DNA of 18,023 nucleotides from CAYSUS01 sp964434165 (GTDB taxonomy: Bacteria > Planctomycetota > Planctomycetia > Pirellulales > Thermoguttaceae). The DNA lies in the NCBI GenBank assembly GCA_964434165.1, contig CAYSUS010000130.1, positions 1 through 18,023 of the forward strand, written 5' to 3'. The notes under the pieces were generated by a model that was not told the DNA's origin, ran no database searches, and worked only from the letters and a program-made list of their open reading frames with translations. Shown piece by piece: positions 12,429-18,023 of the stretch. A program made the position numbers and the translations under genes. How positions within the stretch are numbered: the stretch's first letter is position 1; the number at the start of each line of letters is the position of its first letter.

Positions 12429-12797
12429 ATGATCCAGATGCAAAGCCGACTCTCCGTGGCCGACAACACCGGGGCCAAGGAGCTGATGTGCATCAAGGTG
12501 CTGGGCGGCTCCCGTCGGCGCACGGCCGGGCTGGGCGACGTGATCGTCTGTAGCATCAAGAGCGTCCTCCCCTCGAGCGACTACAAGAAGGGGACGGTCG
12601 TTCGCGCCGTGATCGTCCGCTGCAAGAAGCCGACCCGGCGAAGCGACGGCAGCTACGTACGGTTCGACAGCAACGCCGCCGTGATCATCGACAACGACAA
12701 GAACCCCAAGGGGACGCGCATCTTCGGCGCCGTCGCCCGGGAGCTCCGCGAGTTGAATTTCATGAAGATCGTCAGCCTCGCCAGCGAGGTGGTGTGA
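12429..12797 (+). CDS. rplN: 50S ribosomal protein L14
   Basis: L14 lies on the subunit interface of the 50S ribosome, where it pairs with L19 and is the target of the silencing factor RsfS. The 122-residue product has the classical length. Signatures are MIQMQSRLSVADNTGAKELM at the start, GLGDVIVCSIKSVLP, and the C-terminal GTRIFGAVARELRELNFMKI followed by VSLASEVV. The ATG at 12429 is fixed by the conserved MIQ start; only a weak GAGAG motif precedes it. It is the first gene of the spc block. Its TGA overlaps the ATG of rplX by one base (TGATG), indicating translational coupling. Confidence 0.98.
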   Translation: MIQMQSRLSVADNTGAKELMCIKVLGGSRRRTAGLGDVIVCSIKSVLPSSDYKKGTVVRAVIVRCKKPTRRSDGSYVRFDSNAAVIIDNDKNPKGTRIFGAVARELRELNFMKIVSLASEVV

Positions 12798-13144
12798 TGC
12801 GTATCAGGACAGGCGACACGGTCGAAGTCATCACCGGCGAGGACCAGGGGGTCCGGGCCAAGGTGCTTCGCGTCCAGCGGGACGCGGGCAAGGTCGTGGT
12901 CGAGGGGGTCAACCGGGTCCTCAAGCACGTGCGGCGGAGCCAGAAGAACCCGCAGGGCGGCCGGCTCTCGCGGGAGATGCCGATCCAGATTTCCAACGTG
13001 CTTCTGGTCTGCGACCGGTGCGACAAGGCCACGCGGGTGGGCGTCCGTTTCCTCGACGACGGCGCCAAGGAACGATTCTGCAAGAAGTGCGGCGCGTCGC
13101 TCGGCCAGATCGGCCGGACGAAGTCCCGCGCTGCCACGAAGTGA
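12797..13144 (+). CDS. rplX: 50S ribosomal protein L24 (zinc-ribbon form)
   Basis: L24 is one of the two assembly initiators of the 50S subunit. The 115-residue product has an N-terminal KOW domain (GDTVEVITGEDQGVRAKVLR, residues 7-26), then the family motif GVNRVLKHVRRSQKNPQGG. The C-terminal part has two Cys pairs, Cys72-x2-Cys75 and Cys95-x2-Cys98, a likely zinc-binding knuckle seen in many bacterial L24. The start is the ATG overlapping the rplN stop by one base; an in-frame GTG at 12794 would add one residue and is less likely. rplE begins 11 bases after its stop, so these three genes are tightly packed, unlike the rest of the cluster. Confidence 0.97.
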   Translation: MRIRTGDTVEVITGEDQGVRAKVLRVQRDAGKVVVEGVNRVLKHVRRSQKNPQGGRLSREMPIQISNVLLVCDRCDKATRVGVRFLDDGAKERFCKKCGASLGQIGRTKSRAATK

Positions 13145-13155
13145 CGGCGAGTACC

Positions 13156-13746
13156 ATGGCTGCGACCCTGACTCCGCGACTCCGCGAACGCTACGACAAG
13201 GAGATCGTCGCCGGCTTGAAGGAGAAGCTGGGGCAGACCAACCCCCACGCGATCCCCAAGCTGGAGAAGATCGTGATCAACATGGGCGTGGGCGACGCCT
13301 TCAACGAGAAGAAGCATCTCGAGGAAGCCCTCGACGCCCTGACGTTGATCGCCGGTCAGAAGCCGATCGTTACCCGGGCCCGCAAGTCGATCGCCGGCTT
13401 CCGTCTCCGCGAGGGGATGCCGGTGGGCTGCAAGGTGACGCTCCGCGGCAAGCGCATGTACGAGTTCCTCGACCGCCTGATCTCGTTGGCGCTGCCGCGG
13501 GTCCGTGACTTCCGCGGCCTGAACCCCAACGCCTTCGACGGGCGGGGCAATTACAGCATCGGGCTGTCCGAGCAGATGGTCTTCCCGGAGCTCAATCCGG
13601 ACAAGTACACCCGCACGCAGGGGATGAACATCACCATCGGCACCACCGCCGAGAGCGACGACGACGCGAGGGAGTTGCTTCGCCGTTTCGGGATGCCTTT
13701 CCGGACCGAGGAGACCGGGGGGGGAAAGCGGAAAGGCAAGCGTTAG
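13156..13746 (+). CDS. rplE: 50S ribosomal protein L5
   Basis: L5 binds 5S rRNA and links the central protuberance of the 50S subunit to the 30S head. Conserved blocks are PKLEKIVINMGVGDA, PIVTRARKSIAGFRLREGMP, RDFRGLNPNAFDGRGNYSIG and GMNITIGTTAESDDDARELL. The product has 196 residues; the usual 179-180 is exceeded by a Gly/Lys/Arg tail (EETGGGKRKGKR). The frame stays open far upstream, but that part is a shadow of rplX. ATG 13156, 11 bases after the rplX stop, gives MAATLTPRLRERYDKE, which aligns with the family start. Confidence 0.97.
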   Translation: MAATLTPRLRERYDKEIVAGLKEKLGQTNPHAIPKLEKIVINMGVGDAFNEKKHLEEALDALTLIAGQKPIVTRARKSIAGFRLREGMPVGCKVTLRGKRMYEFLDRLISLALPRVRDFRGLNPNAFDGRGNYSIGLSEQMVFPELNPDKYTRTQGMNITIGTTAESDDDARELLRRFGMPFRTEETGGGKRKGKR

Positions 13747-13828
13747 GGCGACCCGCCCTTCAGACGAGCCCTCCCGGGGCGCGGCCGGACTCGGACCGAT
13801 CCCGGGATCACTCGAAGGACCGGATTTC

Positions 13829-14014
13829 ATGGCAAGCAAATCGAAGATCGCCAAGGCGGCGCGGCCGCCGAAGTTCCCCACCCGCCAACAGAACCGGTGC
13901 AGGCTCTGCGGCCGCCCCCGCGCGGTGTTCCGCAAGTTCGGCATCTGCCGCATTTGCTTCCGCAAGTTGGCGGACGAGGGGCTGATTCCCGGTGTGAAGA
14001 AGGCGAGTTGGTGA
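13829..14014 (+). CDS. rpsN: 30S ribosomal protein S14, zinc-binding type
   Basis: S14 is a head protein of the 30S subunit needed late in assembly. The 61-residue product is the short zinc-containing (C+) form: Cys24-x2-Cys27 and Cys40-x2-Cys43 make the zinc site. Sequence blocks are NRCRLCGRPRAVFRKFGICR and the C-terminal LADEGLIPGVKKASW. The long zinc-free form (about 100 residues) is not present in this window. GAAGGA about 8 bases before ATG 13829 supports the start. It lies in the normal rplE-rpsN-rpsH order. Confidence 0.97.
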   Translation: MASKSKIAKAARPPKFPTRQQNRCRLCGRPRAVFRKFGICRICFRKLADEGLIPGVKKASW

Positions 14015-14095
14015 GCGGGAGCAGCCGGCCCGCGGCGGCCGCCTCCCACGTTCCGGCCCTGACGCAAGATGGTTTGAACGGCAGGCTCAAAAGAC

Positions 14096-14491
14096 ATGAT
14101 GACCGACCCGATTGCCGACATGTTGACCCGGATCCGAAACGCGGTTCGCGTGGAGCGGCCTCACGTGGAGATGCCGCTCTCCAAGGTGAAGCGCGGCCTG
14201 GCCGAGGTGCTCAAGCGCGAGGGGTACATCTGGGACTGGGAGGTCGTGGACGAGAAGCCGTCCAACCAGATCCGCCTGCACCTGAAGTACGGCCCGAACG
14301 GAGAGCGCGTGATCCGGCACATCCGCCGCGTGAGCAAGCCGGGACGCCGCGTGTACAGCCCCGCCACGCGGCTGCGGCCCGTCCTCAACGGCCTGGGGAT
14401 CAGCATCATCAGCACCAGCCGAGGCGTGGTCAGCGACCGGGAGGCCCGCCAGCGCAAGCTCGGCGGCGAGATCCTCTGCGAGGTCTGGTGA
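14096..14491 (+). CDS. rpsH: 30S ribosomal protein S8
   Basis: S8 is a primary 16S rRNA-binding protein of the 30S platform; in E. coli it represses spc-operon translation by binding mRNA at the start of rplE. The 131-residue product is of typical length. It shows MTDPIADMLTRIRNAV at the N-terminus, EVLKREGYIWDWEV, and the rRNA-binding C-terminal ISIISTSRGVVSDREARQRK with GGEILCEVW. The first two codons are both ATG; starting at 14099 would give the more usual MTDPIADML. No strong ribosome binding site is seen (GGCAGGCTC upstream). I found no obvious copy of the S8 operator at the rplX-rplE junction. Confidence 0.97.
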   Translation: MMTDPIADMLTRIRNAVRVERPHVEMPLSKVKRGLAEVLKREGYIWDWEVVDEKPSNQIRLHLKYGPNGERVIRHIRRVSKPGRRVYSPATRLRPVLNGLGISIISTSRGVVSDREARQRKLGGEILCEVW

Positions 14492-14538
14492 CCGCGCGCC
14501 GCCCCTGGAGACGATCAGGCCCCTGAAGGTTCCTAGCC

Positions 14539-15084
14539 ATGTCCCGAATCGGAAAGAAACCGGTGAGCGTCCCCGACGGCGTGAAGGTCGCCGTGGCCGA
14601 CCGCACCGTGAGCATCGAGGGCCCGCTGGGCAAGCTCGAGTGGCAGTTTCGCCCCGAGGTCGATCTGACGTTCGACGCCGACGCGAAGCAGGTGACCGTC
14701 ACGCGCCACAACGACTCGCGCCCGGCGCGGGCCCTGCACGGGCTGACCCGCGCGCTGGTCCAGAACATGATCGTCGGGGTTACCAAGGGCTATGAGAAGC
14801 GACTCGAGGTCGTCGGCGTCGGCTACATCGCCGCCGTGCAGAACGATACCCTGCAGCTCCGCGTGGGGTACGCCAACGAGCTTCAGGTCCCCATCCCCCA
14901 GGGGCTGACGGTCACCTGCCCCGACCAGCAGCACGTTTCCGTCAAGGGGATCGACAAGCAGTTGGTGGGGCAGTTCGCCGCCGAGGTTCGGGCGCTCCGC
15001 AAACCGGAGCCGTACAAAGGCAAGGGCATCCGCTACGAAGGCGAGCAGGTCCGCCGCAAGCAGGGCAAGGCGATGGTGAAGTAG
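14539..15084 (+). CDS. rplF: 50S ribosomal protein L6
   Basis: L6 lies at the base of the L7/L12 stalk, near the sarcin-ricin loop where translational GTPases act. The 181-residue product begins MSRIGKKPVSVPDGVKV, contains the two related alpha-beta domains of the family (GPLGKLEWQF, then GYEKRLEVVGVGYIAAV), and closes with the signature PEPYKGKGIRYEGEQVRRKQ followed by GKAMVK. The start is supported by GAAGG about 8 bases upstream and by the conserved MSRIGKKP. A 7-bp hairpin follows its stop before rplR. Confidence 0.98.
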   Translation: MSRIGKKPVSVPDGVKVAVADRTVSIEGPLGKLEWQFRPEVDLTFDADAKQVTVTRHNDSRPARALHGLTRALVQNMIVGVTKGYEKRLEVVGVGYIAAVQNDTLQLRVGYANELQVPIPQGLTVTCPDQQHVSVKGIDKQLVGQFAAEVRALRKPEPYKGKGIRYEGEQVRRKQGKAMVK

Positions 15085-15087
15085 CGT

Positions 15088-15104
15088 CCCCGCCCCGGGC
15101 GGGG
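15088..15104 (+). terminator. Hairpin after rplF, terminator-like
   Basis: CCCCGCC (15088-15094) pairs with GGCGGGG (15098-15104) across a CCG loop, followed by ATTTCCC. Stable stem with a short T-run, four bases after the rplF stop. In the middle of the spc block it would act at most as a partial terminator or a processing site. Confidence 0.35.
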
Positions 15105-15143
15105 ATTTCCCGCGCGCCCCCAAGCGATAAGCGAGAGACTGAC

Positions 15144-15632
15144 GTGAGACACGAAAAAATCATCGGCCGGCAGCGGCAGCGACGCGGTTTTCGCGTGCGC
15201 AACCGACTGAAGCGCGACTCGGTCCGCCCGCGGCTGAGCGTCTTCCGCAGCCACAAGCACATGTACGCGCAGGTCATCGACGATCTGGCGGGACGCACGC
15301 TCGTCACCGCCAGCACGCTGGACAAGGAACTGAAGGGGCAGACGGCCTCGGGCGGCAACATCGAGGCCGCCAAGGCGGTCGGCGAGCTCGTGGCCAAACG
15401 GGCCCTGGAGGCCGGCGTGAAGCAGGTCGTGCTCGACCGCCGCGAGTACAAGTACCACGGTCGCGTGGCGGCGCTGGCCGACGCCGCGCGCGATGCCGGC
15501 CTCGACCTGGGCCCGAAGAAAGAGCCCGTCGAGCCGCAAGGCAAGGCCTCCCCCAAAAAGGGCGAGAAGAAGGGGGATAAGAAACCGAAGACCAAGGCGA
15601 AGGACAAGTCCAAGGGTGCGGCCTCGGCCTAG
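15144..15632 (+). CDS. rplR: 50S ribosomal protein L18 with Lys-rich C-terminal extension
   Basis: L18 binds 5S rRNA with L5 in the central protuberance. The L18 domain runs to about residue 122: RGFRVRNRLKRDSVRPRLSV, FRSHKHMYAQVIDDLAGRTL, AAKAVGELVAKRALEAGVKQ, and YKYHGRVAALADAARDAGLD. It then continues for about 40 residues with a Lys-rich, low-complexity tail (PVEPQGKASPKKGEKKGDKK, then KPKTKAKDKSKG). L18 usually ends near residue 120, so the tail is an addition, probably disordered and rRNA-binding. The start codon is GTG at 15144, giving MRHEKIIGRQRQRRG; the ribosome binding region GCGAGAG is weak. Confidence 0.95.
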   Translation: MRHEKIIGRQRQRRGFRVRNRLKRDSVRPRLSVFRSHKHMYAQVIDDLAGRTLVTASTLDKELKGQTASGGNIEAAKAVGELVAKRALEAGVKQVVLDRREYKYHGRVAALADAARDAGLDLGPKKEPVEPQGKASPKKGEKKGDKKPKTKAKDKSKGAASA

Positions 15633-15709
15633 CCGCAAAGGCAGTGCCGCGCGGCGGCCCCCCTCCAGCGCCGTCCCAACGACCTCAAGTACCGCCGAGA
15701 GCAGGAGTC

Positions 15710-16195
15710 ATGGAAACCGAAACGCGCCAAGGGGAACTGGTCGACAAGGTGGTCAAGATCCGCCGCTGCGCCGCCGTGGTGAAGGGAGGCCGCCGGTTCA
15801 GCTTCTCGGCGCTGGTCGTGGTCGGCGACGGCCAGGGACGCGTCGGCTGGGGCTACGGTAAGGCGAATGAGGTTCCGCCGGCCGTGGAAAAGGCCGTCAA
15901 GGACGGCAGCCGCAGCCTGATCGAAGTGCCCCTGGACGGCTCGACCATTCCGCACATGGTGCGGGGCCGGTTCGGCACGGCCAAGGTGGTGCTGATTCCT
16001 GCCGGGGAAGGGACGGGCGTGATCGCCGGAGCCCCCGTCAAGGCCGTCTGCGACGCCTGCGGCATCCGCAACATCCTCACCAAGTGCTTCGGCTCCACCA
16101 ACGCCCACAACGTCGTCAAGGCCACCATCGAGGCCCTCAAGAGCCTCCGCTCCCGGAGCGAGGTCGAGCGTCTGCGGGGAGTTTCGCTGTCATGA
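15710..16195 (+). CDS. rpsE: 30S ribosomal protein S5
   Basis: S5 is a 30S protein of the mRNA entry tunnel that affects decoding fidelity. The 161-residue product shows LVDKVVKIRRCAAVVKGGRR, then GRVGWGYGKANEVPPAVEKA and VIAGAPVKAVCDACGIRNIL, followed by KCFGSTNAHNVVKATIEALK. The chosen start (ATG 15710) has AGGAG only 2 bases upstream, a short spacing; the frame is open to 15644 but that part has no S5 character. The stop overlaps the rplO start by four bases (ATGA, 16192-16195). There is no room for rpmD (L30), which in many bacteria lies between these two genes. Confidence 0.97.
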   Translation: METETRQGELVDKVVKIRRCAAVVKGGRRFSFSALVVVGDGQGRVGWGYGKANEVPPAVEKAVKDGSRSLIEVPLDGSTIPHMVRGRFGTAKVVLIPAGEGTGVIAGAPVKAVCDACGIRNILTKCFGSTNAHNVVKATIEALKSLRSRSEVERLRGVSLS

Positions 16196-16689
16196 ACATC
16201 GACACCGTCAATCGCGGCATCAAGAAGCACAAGAAGCGGACCCGCTTGGGCCGGGGCGCGGGCTCCGGCAAAGGCAAGACCGCCGCACGCGGGCATAAAG
16301 GCCAGGCCTCGCGGGCGGGCTGGTCGCGCCTGGCGGTCTTCGAAGGAGGGCAGATGCCCCTGGTGCGCCGCATTCCGAAGCGGGGCTTCCACAATCGCTT
16401 CGCCCTGCGCGTGGCTGAGGTCAACGTGGGCGACCTGGAGAAGCTGTTCGAGGCCGGCGACGAAGTCACGCCCGAGGCCCTCCGCGAGAAGAACGTCGCC
16501 AAGGGCGCCTACGACGTGCTCAAGGTCCTCGGCGACGGCGAGCTGACCAAGCGACTGACCGTCTCCGCCCACCGTTTCAGCCGCGCGGCCCTGGAGAAGA
16601 TCCAGAAGGCCGGCGGTGAGGCCAAGGTGCTGCCGGGCAAGAAGCCGGTGGCCAAGAACAAGCAGAAGTCGTCCGTCAAGCCGCAGTAG
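16192..16689 (+). CDS. rplO: 50S ribosomal protein L15
   Basis: L15 binds 23S rRNA with an extended N-terminal half and is added late in 50S assembly. The 165-residue product starts MNIDTVNRGIKKHKKRTRLG and continues with GRGAGSGKGKTAARGHKGQ, the glycine- and base-rich N-terminal arm. FEGGQMPLVRRIPKRGFHNR and the C-terminal signature VSAHRFSRAALEKIQKAGGE follow. A short basic tail (LPGKKPVAKNKQKSSVKPQ) is typical of longer members. It overlaps rpsE by ATGA, so translation of the two is likely coupled. A 238-base spacer separates it from secY. Confidence 0.97.
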   Translation: MNIDTVNRGIKKHKKRTRLGRGAGSGKGKTAARGHKGQASRAGWSRLAVFEGGQMPLVRRIPKRGFHNRFALRVAEVNVGDLEKLFEAGDEVTPEALREKNVAKGAYDVLKVLGDGELTKRLTVSAHRFSRAALEKIQKAGGEAKVLPGKKPVAKNKQKSSVKPQ

Positions 16690-16927
16690 CGGAGGTTCCT
16701 CAAGCAGCCGTTTTGGAAGCGACCTGTCCGGCGTACGAGAGGCGGCGCGCCGGGACGAATCGCGGCGCACGTCGCCTTGCCCGCGGTGGCCGCGCCCGTT
16801 TGAATCCGACGTTCCGCGTGACGACGTCCCGATATCAGCCCCAGAGGTTCAGGTACCCAAGCGGCCGGTCGTCTCACGCCGCCGGCCCGGCAGACAACAC
16901 GCGGGGGAGGGAGAGGCCAGTCGAGCC
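16690..16927 (+). other. rplO-secY spacer, no gene
   Basis: This 238-base stretch holds no convincing gene. It contains an inverted repeat GACGT/ACGTC (16808-16828) and a strong purine-rich ribosome binding region GGAGGGAGAGG (16906-16916) that serves secY. I found no convincing promoter, though this is the longest spacer in the spc block and the likeliest place for a secY promoter. Confidence 0.6.
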
Positions 16928-18023
16928 ATGTGGGAAAAGCTACGCGTCGTCTTCACGATCCCGGAACTGCGGCAGAAGATCCTTCTGACGTTGCTGTTCC
17001 TGGCGATCTACCGGATCGGATGGCAGATTCCGCTGCCGATCGTGGATCGCCGGGCGATGGAGGACTATTTCCAGGCCCAATCCGACTCGGGGCTGGGGCA
17101 GCTCTTCGAGCAGGTCGCCGTGTTCAGCGCCAGCCAGCTCAGCCAGGCCACGATCTTCGGCCTGGGGATCATGCCGTACATCTCGGCCTCCATCATCTTC
17201 CAGCTTCTCGGCAGCGTGTATCCGCCCCTGGAGCGGCTGCAAAAGGAGGGCGAGAGCGGTCGCAAGAAGATCAATGAATATACGCGCTACGCCACGGTCG
17301 TGCTCTGTCTGGGGCAAAGCTACTTCTACGTCAGCTTCCTGGTGGGCAACAACATGATCCACCCAAACTTCCTTTCCGGAGGCAGCCCCCACTGGGGCTG
17401 GGTGCTGACGGCCGTCCTCACGATGACGGCTGGCACGACGTTCCTCATGTGGCTCGGCGAGCAGATCGACGAATACGGCATCGGCAACGGCATCAGCCTG
17501 TTGATCATGGCAGGCATCCTCGCCCGCATGCCGTTCGCCGGCTACCGCTTGTTCCAGCCGATGATCGAACAGGGGGAGATCCAGCTCGGCGGGCAGGCGG
17601 GCGTGGACAAGATCCTCGTCCTGGCCGTGCTCTTCGTCGCGGTCGTGTTCGGCGTCGTGTTCATCACCCTGGGGCAGCGCCGCATCCCCACGCAGAGCGC
17701 CAAGCACGTGCGGGGGCGCCGCGTGTACGGCGGAACACGGCAGTACCTGCCGCTAAAGGTCAATCAGGCCGGCGTGATGCCGATCATCTTCGCCTCGAGC
17801 CTGCTGCTCTTCCCGGCCGCGCTGTTCAGCATCCTGGCCGGGTACTACCCGACGGCGACGTTTCTGCAGGACGCGGGCGACACGTTCCAGCGGGGGACGG
17901 GCTACCTGTACAACATCATGTACATCGGCCTGATCTACTTCTTCTGCTACTTCTGGACGGCCATCACCTTCAACCCGAAAGACATGGCCGACAACCTGAA
18001 GAACTATGGCACCTTCATTCCGG
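16928..18023 (+). CDS. secY: Preprotein translocase subunit SecY (5' part)
   Basis: SecY is the channel-forming membrane subunit of the SecYEG translocon. About 365 codons are in the window and the gene continues beyond it. The N-terminus is MWEKLRVVFTIPELRQKILL, followed by the first membrane segment (LTLLFLAIYRIGWQIPLPIV). The second-segment signature GIMPYISASIIFQLL lies near residues 78-95, and GEQIDEYGIGNGISLLIMAG near 177-195. The basic cytoplasmic loop QRRIPTQSAKHVRGRRVYGG is followed by KVNQAGVMPIIFASSLLLFP at about 277-296, then by further hydrophobic segments. The start ATG at 16928 has GGAGGGAGAGG ending 11 bases upstream. It ends the spc block, the usual position after rplO. Confidence 0.97.
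   Translation, partial: MWEKLRVVFTIPELRQKILLTLLFLAIYRIGWQIPLPIVDRRAMEDYFQAQSDSGLGQLFEQVAVFSASQLSQATIFGLGIMPYISASIIFQLLGSVYPPLERLQKEGESGRKKINEYTRYATVVLCLGQSYFYVSFLVGNNMIHPNFLSGGSPHWGWVLTAVLTMTAGTTFLMWLGEQIDEYGIGNGISLLIMAGILARMPFAGYRLFQPMIEQGEIQLGGQAGVDKILVLAVLFVAVVFGVVFITLGQRRIPTQSAKHVRGRRVYGGTRQYLPLKVNQAGVMPIIFASSLLLFPAALFSILAGYYPTATFLQDAGDTFQRGTGYLYNIMYIGLIYFFCYFWTAITFNPKDMADNLKNYGTFIP

Noticed and set aside
16713..16988. Small + strand open frame between rplO and secY
   Set aside because: Arg-rich product without family resemblance; it overlaps the start of secY in another frame and has no ribosome binding site.

Overview
The window is one long ribosomal-protein supercluster, all on the + strand, from a high-G+C bacterium (about two thirds G+C by eye). 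Protein details point to Planctomycetota: the S10, S7, S3, L4 and RpoC sequences read like that phylum, rpsJ follows fusA with no tuf between them, and rpmD is missing. This placement comes from recall of family sequences, not from a search. A run of exactly 100 N inside rplD shows the sequence is a scaffold, probably a draft or metagenome-assembled genome.

Layout: (1) 1-2078, the 3' part of rpoC (RNA polymerase beta'). (2) 2079-5807, a str-type cluster of rpsL, rpsG, a small cupin gene and fusA, with a sigma70-like promoter just before rpsL and a strong hairpin between rpsG and the cupin. (3) 5808-6107, a 300-base spacer with a second sigma70-like promoter followed at once by a terminator-like hairpin. 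(4) 6108-12318, the S10 block: rpsJ, rplC, rplD (interrupted by the gap), rplW, rplB, rpsS, rplV, rpsC, rplP, rpmC, rpsQ. (5) 12429-18023, the spc block: rplN, rplX, rplE, rpsN, rpsH, rplF, rplR, rpsE, rplO and the start of secY, which runs off the end.

The genes together supply transcription (beta'), decoding (S12, S7), translocation or ribosome recycling (the EF-G-family protein), most of the ribosome core, and the SecYEG channel that accepts nascent proteins. Gene order is conventional. The departures are a cupin embedded in the str cluster, a fusA product that resembles EF-G2 more than canonical EF-G, no tuf and no rpmD, a natural Arg at S12 position 88, a 62-nt rpsC/rplP overlap, a Lys-rich L18 tail, spacers of 50-240 bases rich in G+C hairpins, and an L4 ending in a perfect 12-bp tandem repeat (Gln-Asp-Ser-Gly)n. 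The assembly broke in that repeat after exactly 55 bp on each side.

I see no mobile element, CRISPR array, tRNA or rRNA, and no clear new defence or metabolic system. The most unusual items are the L4 repeat tail and the regulatory-looking RNA structures in the spacers.
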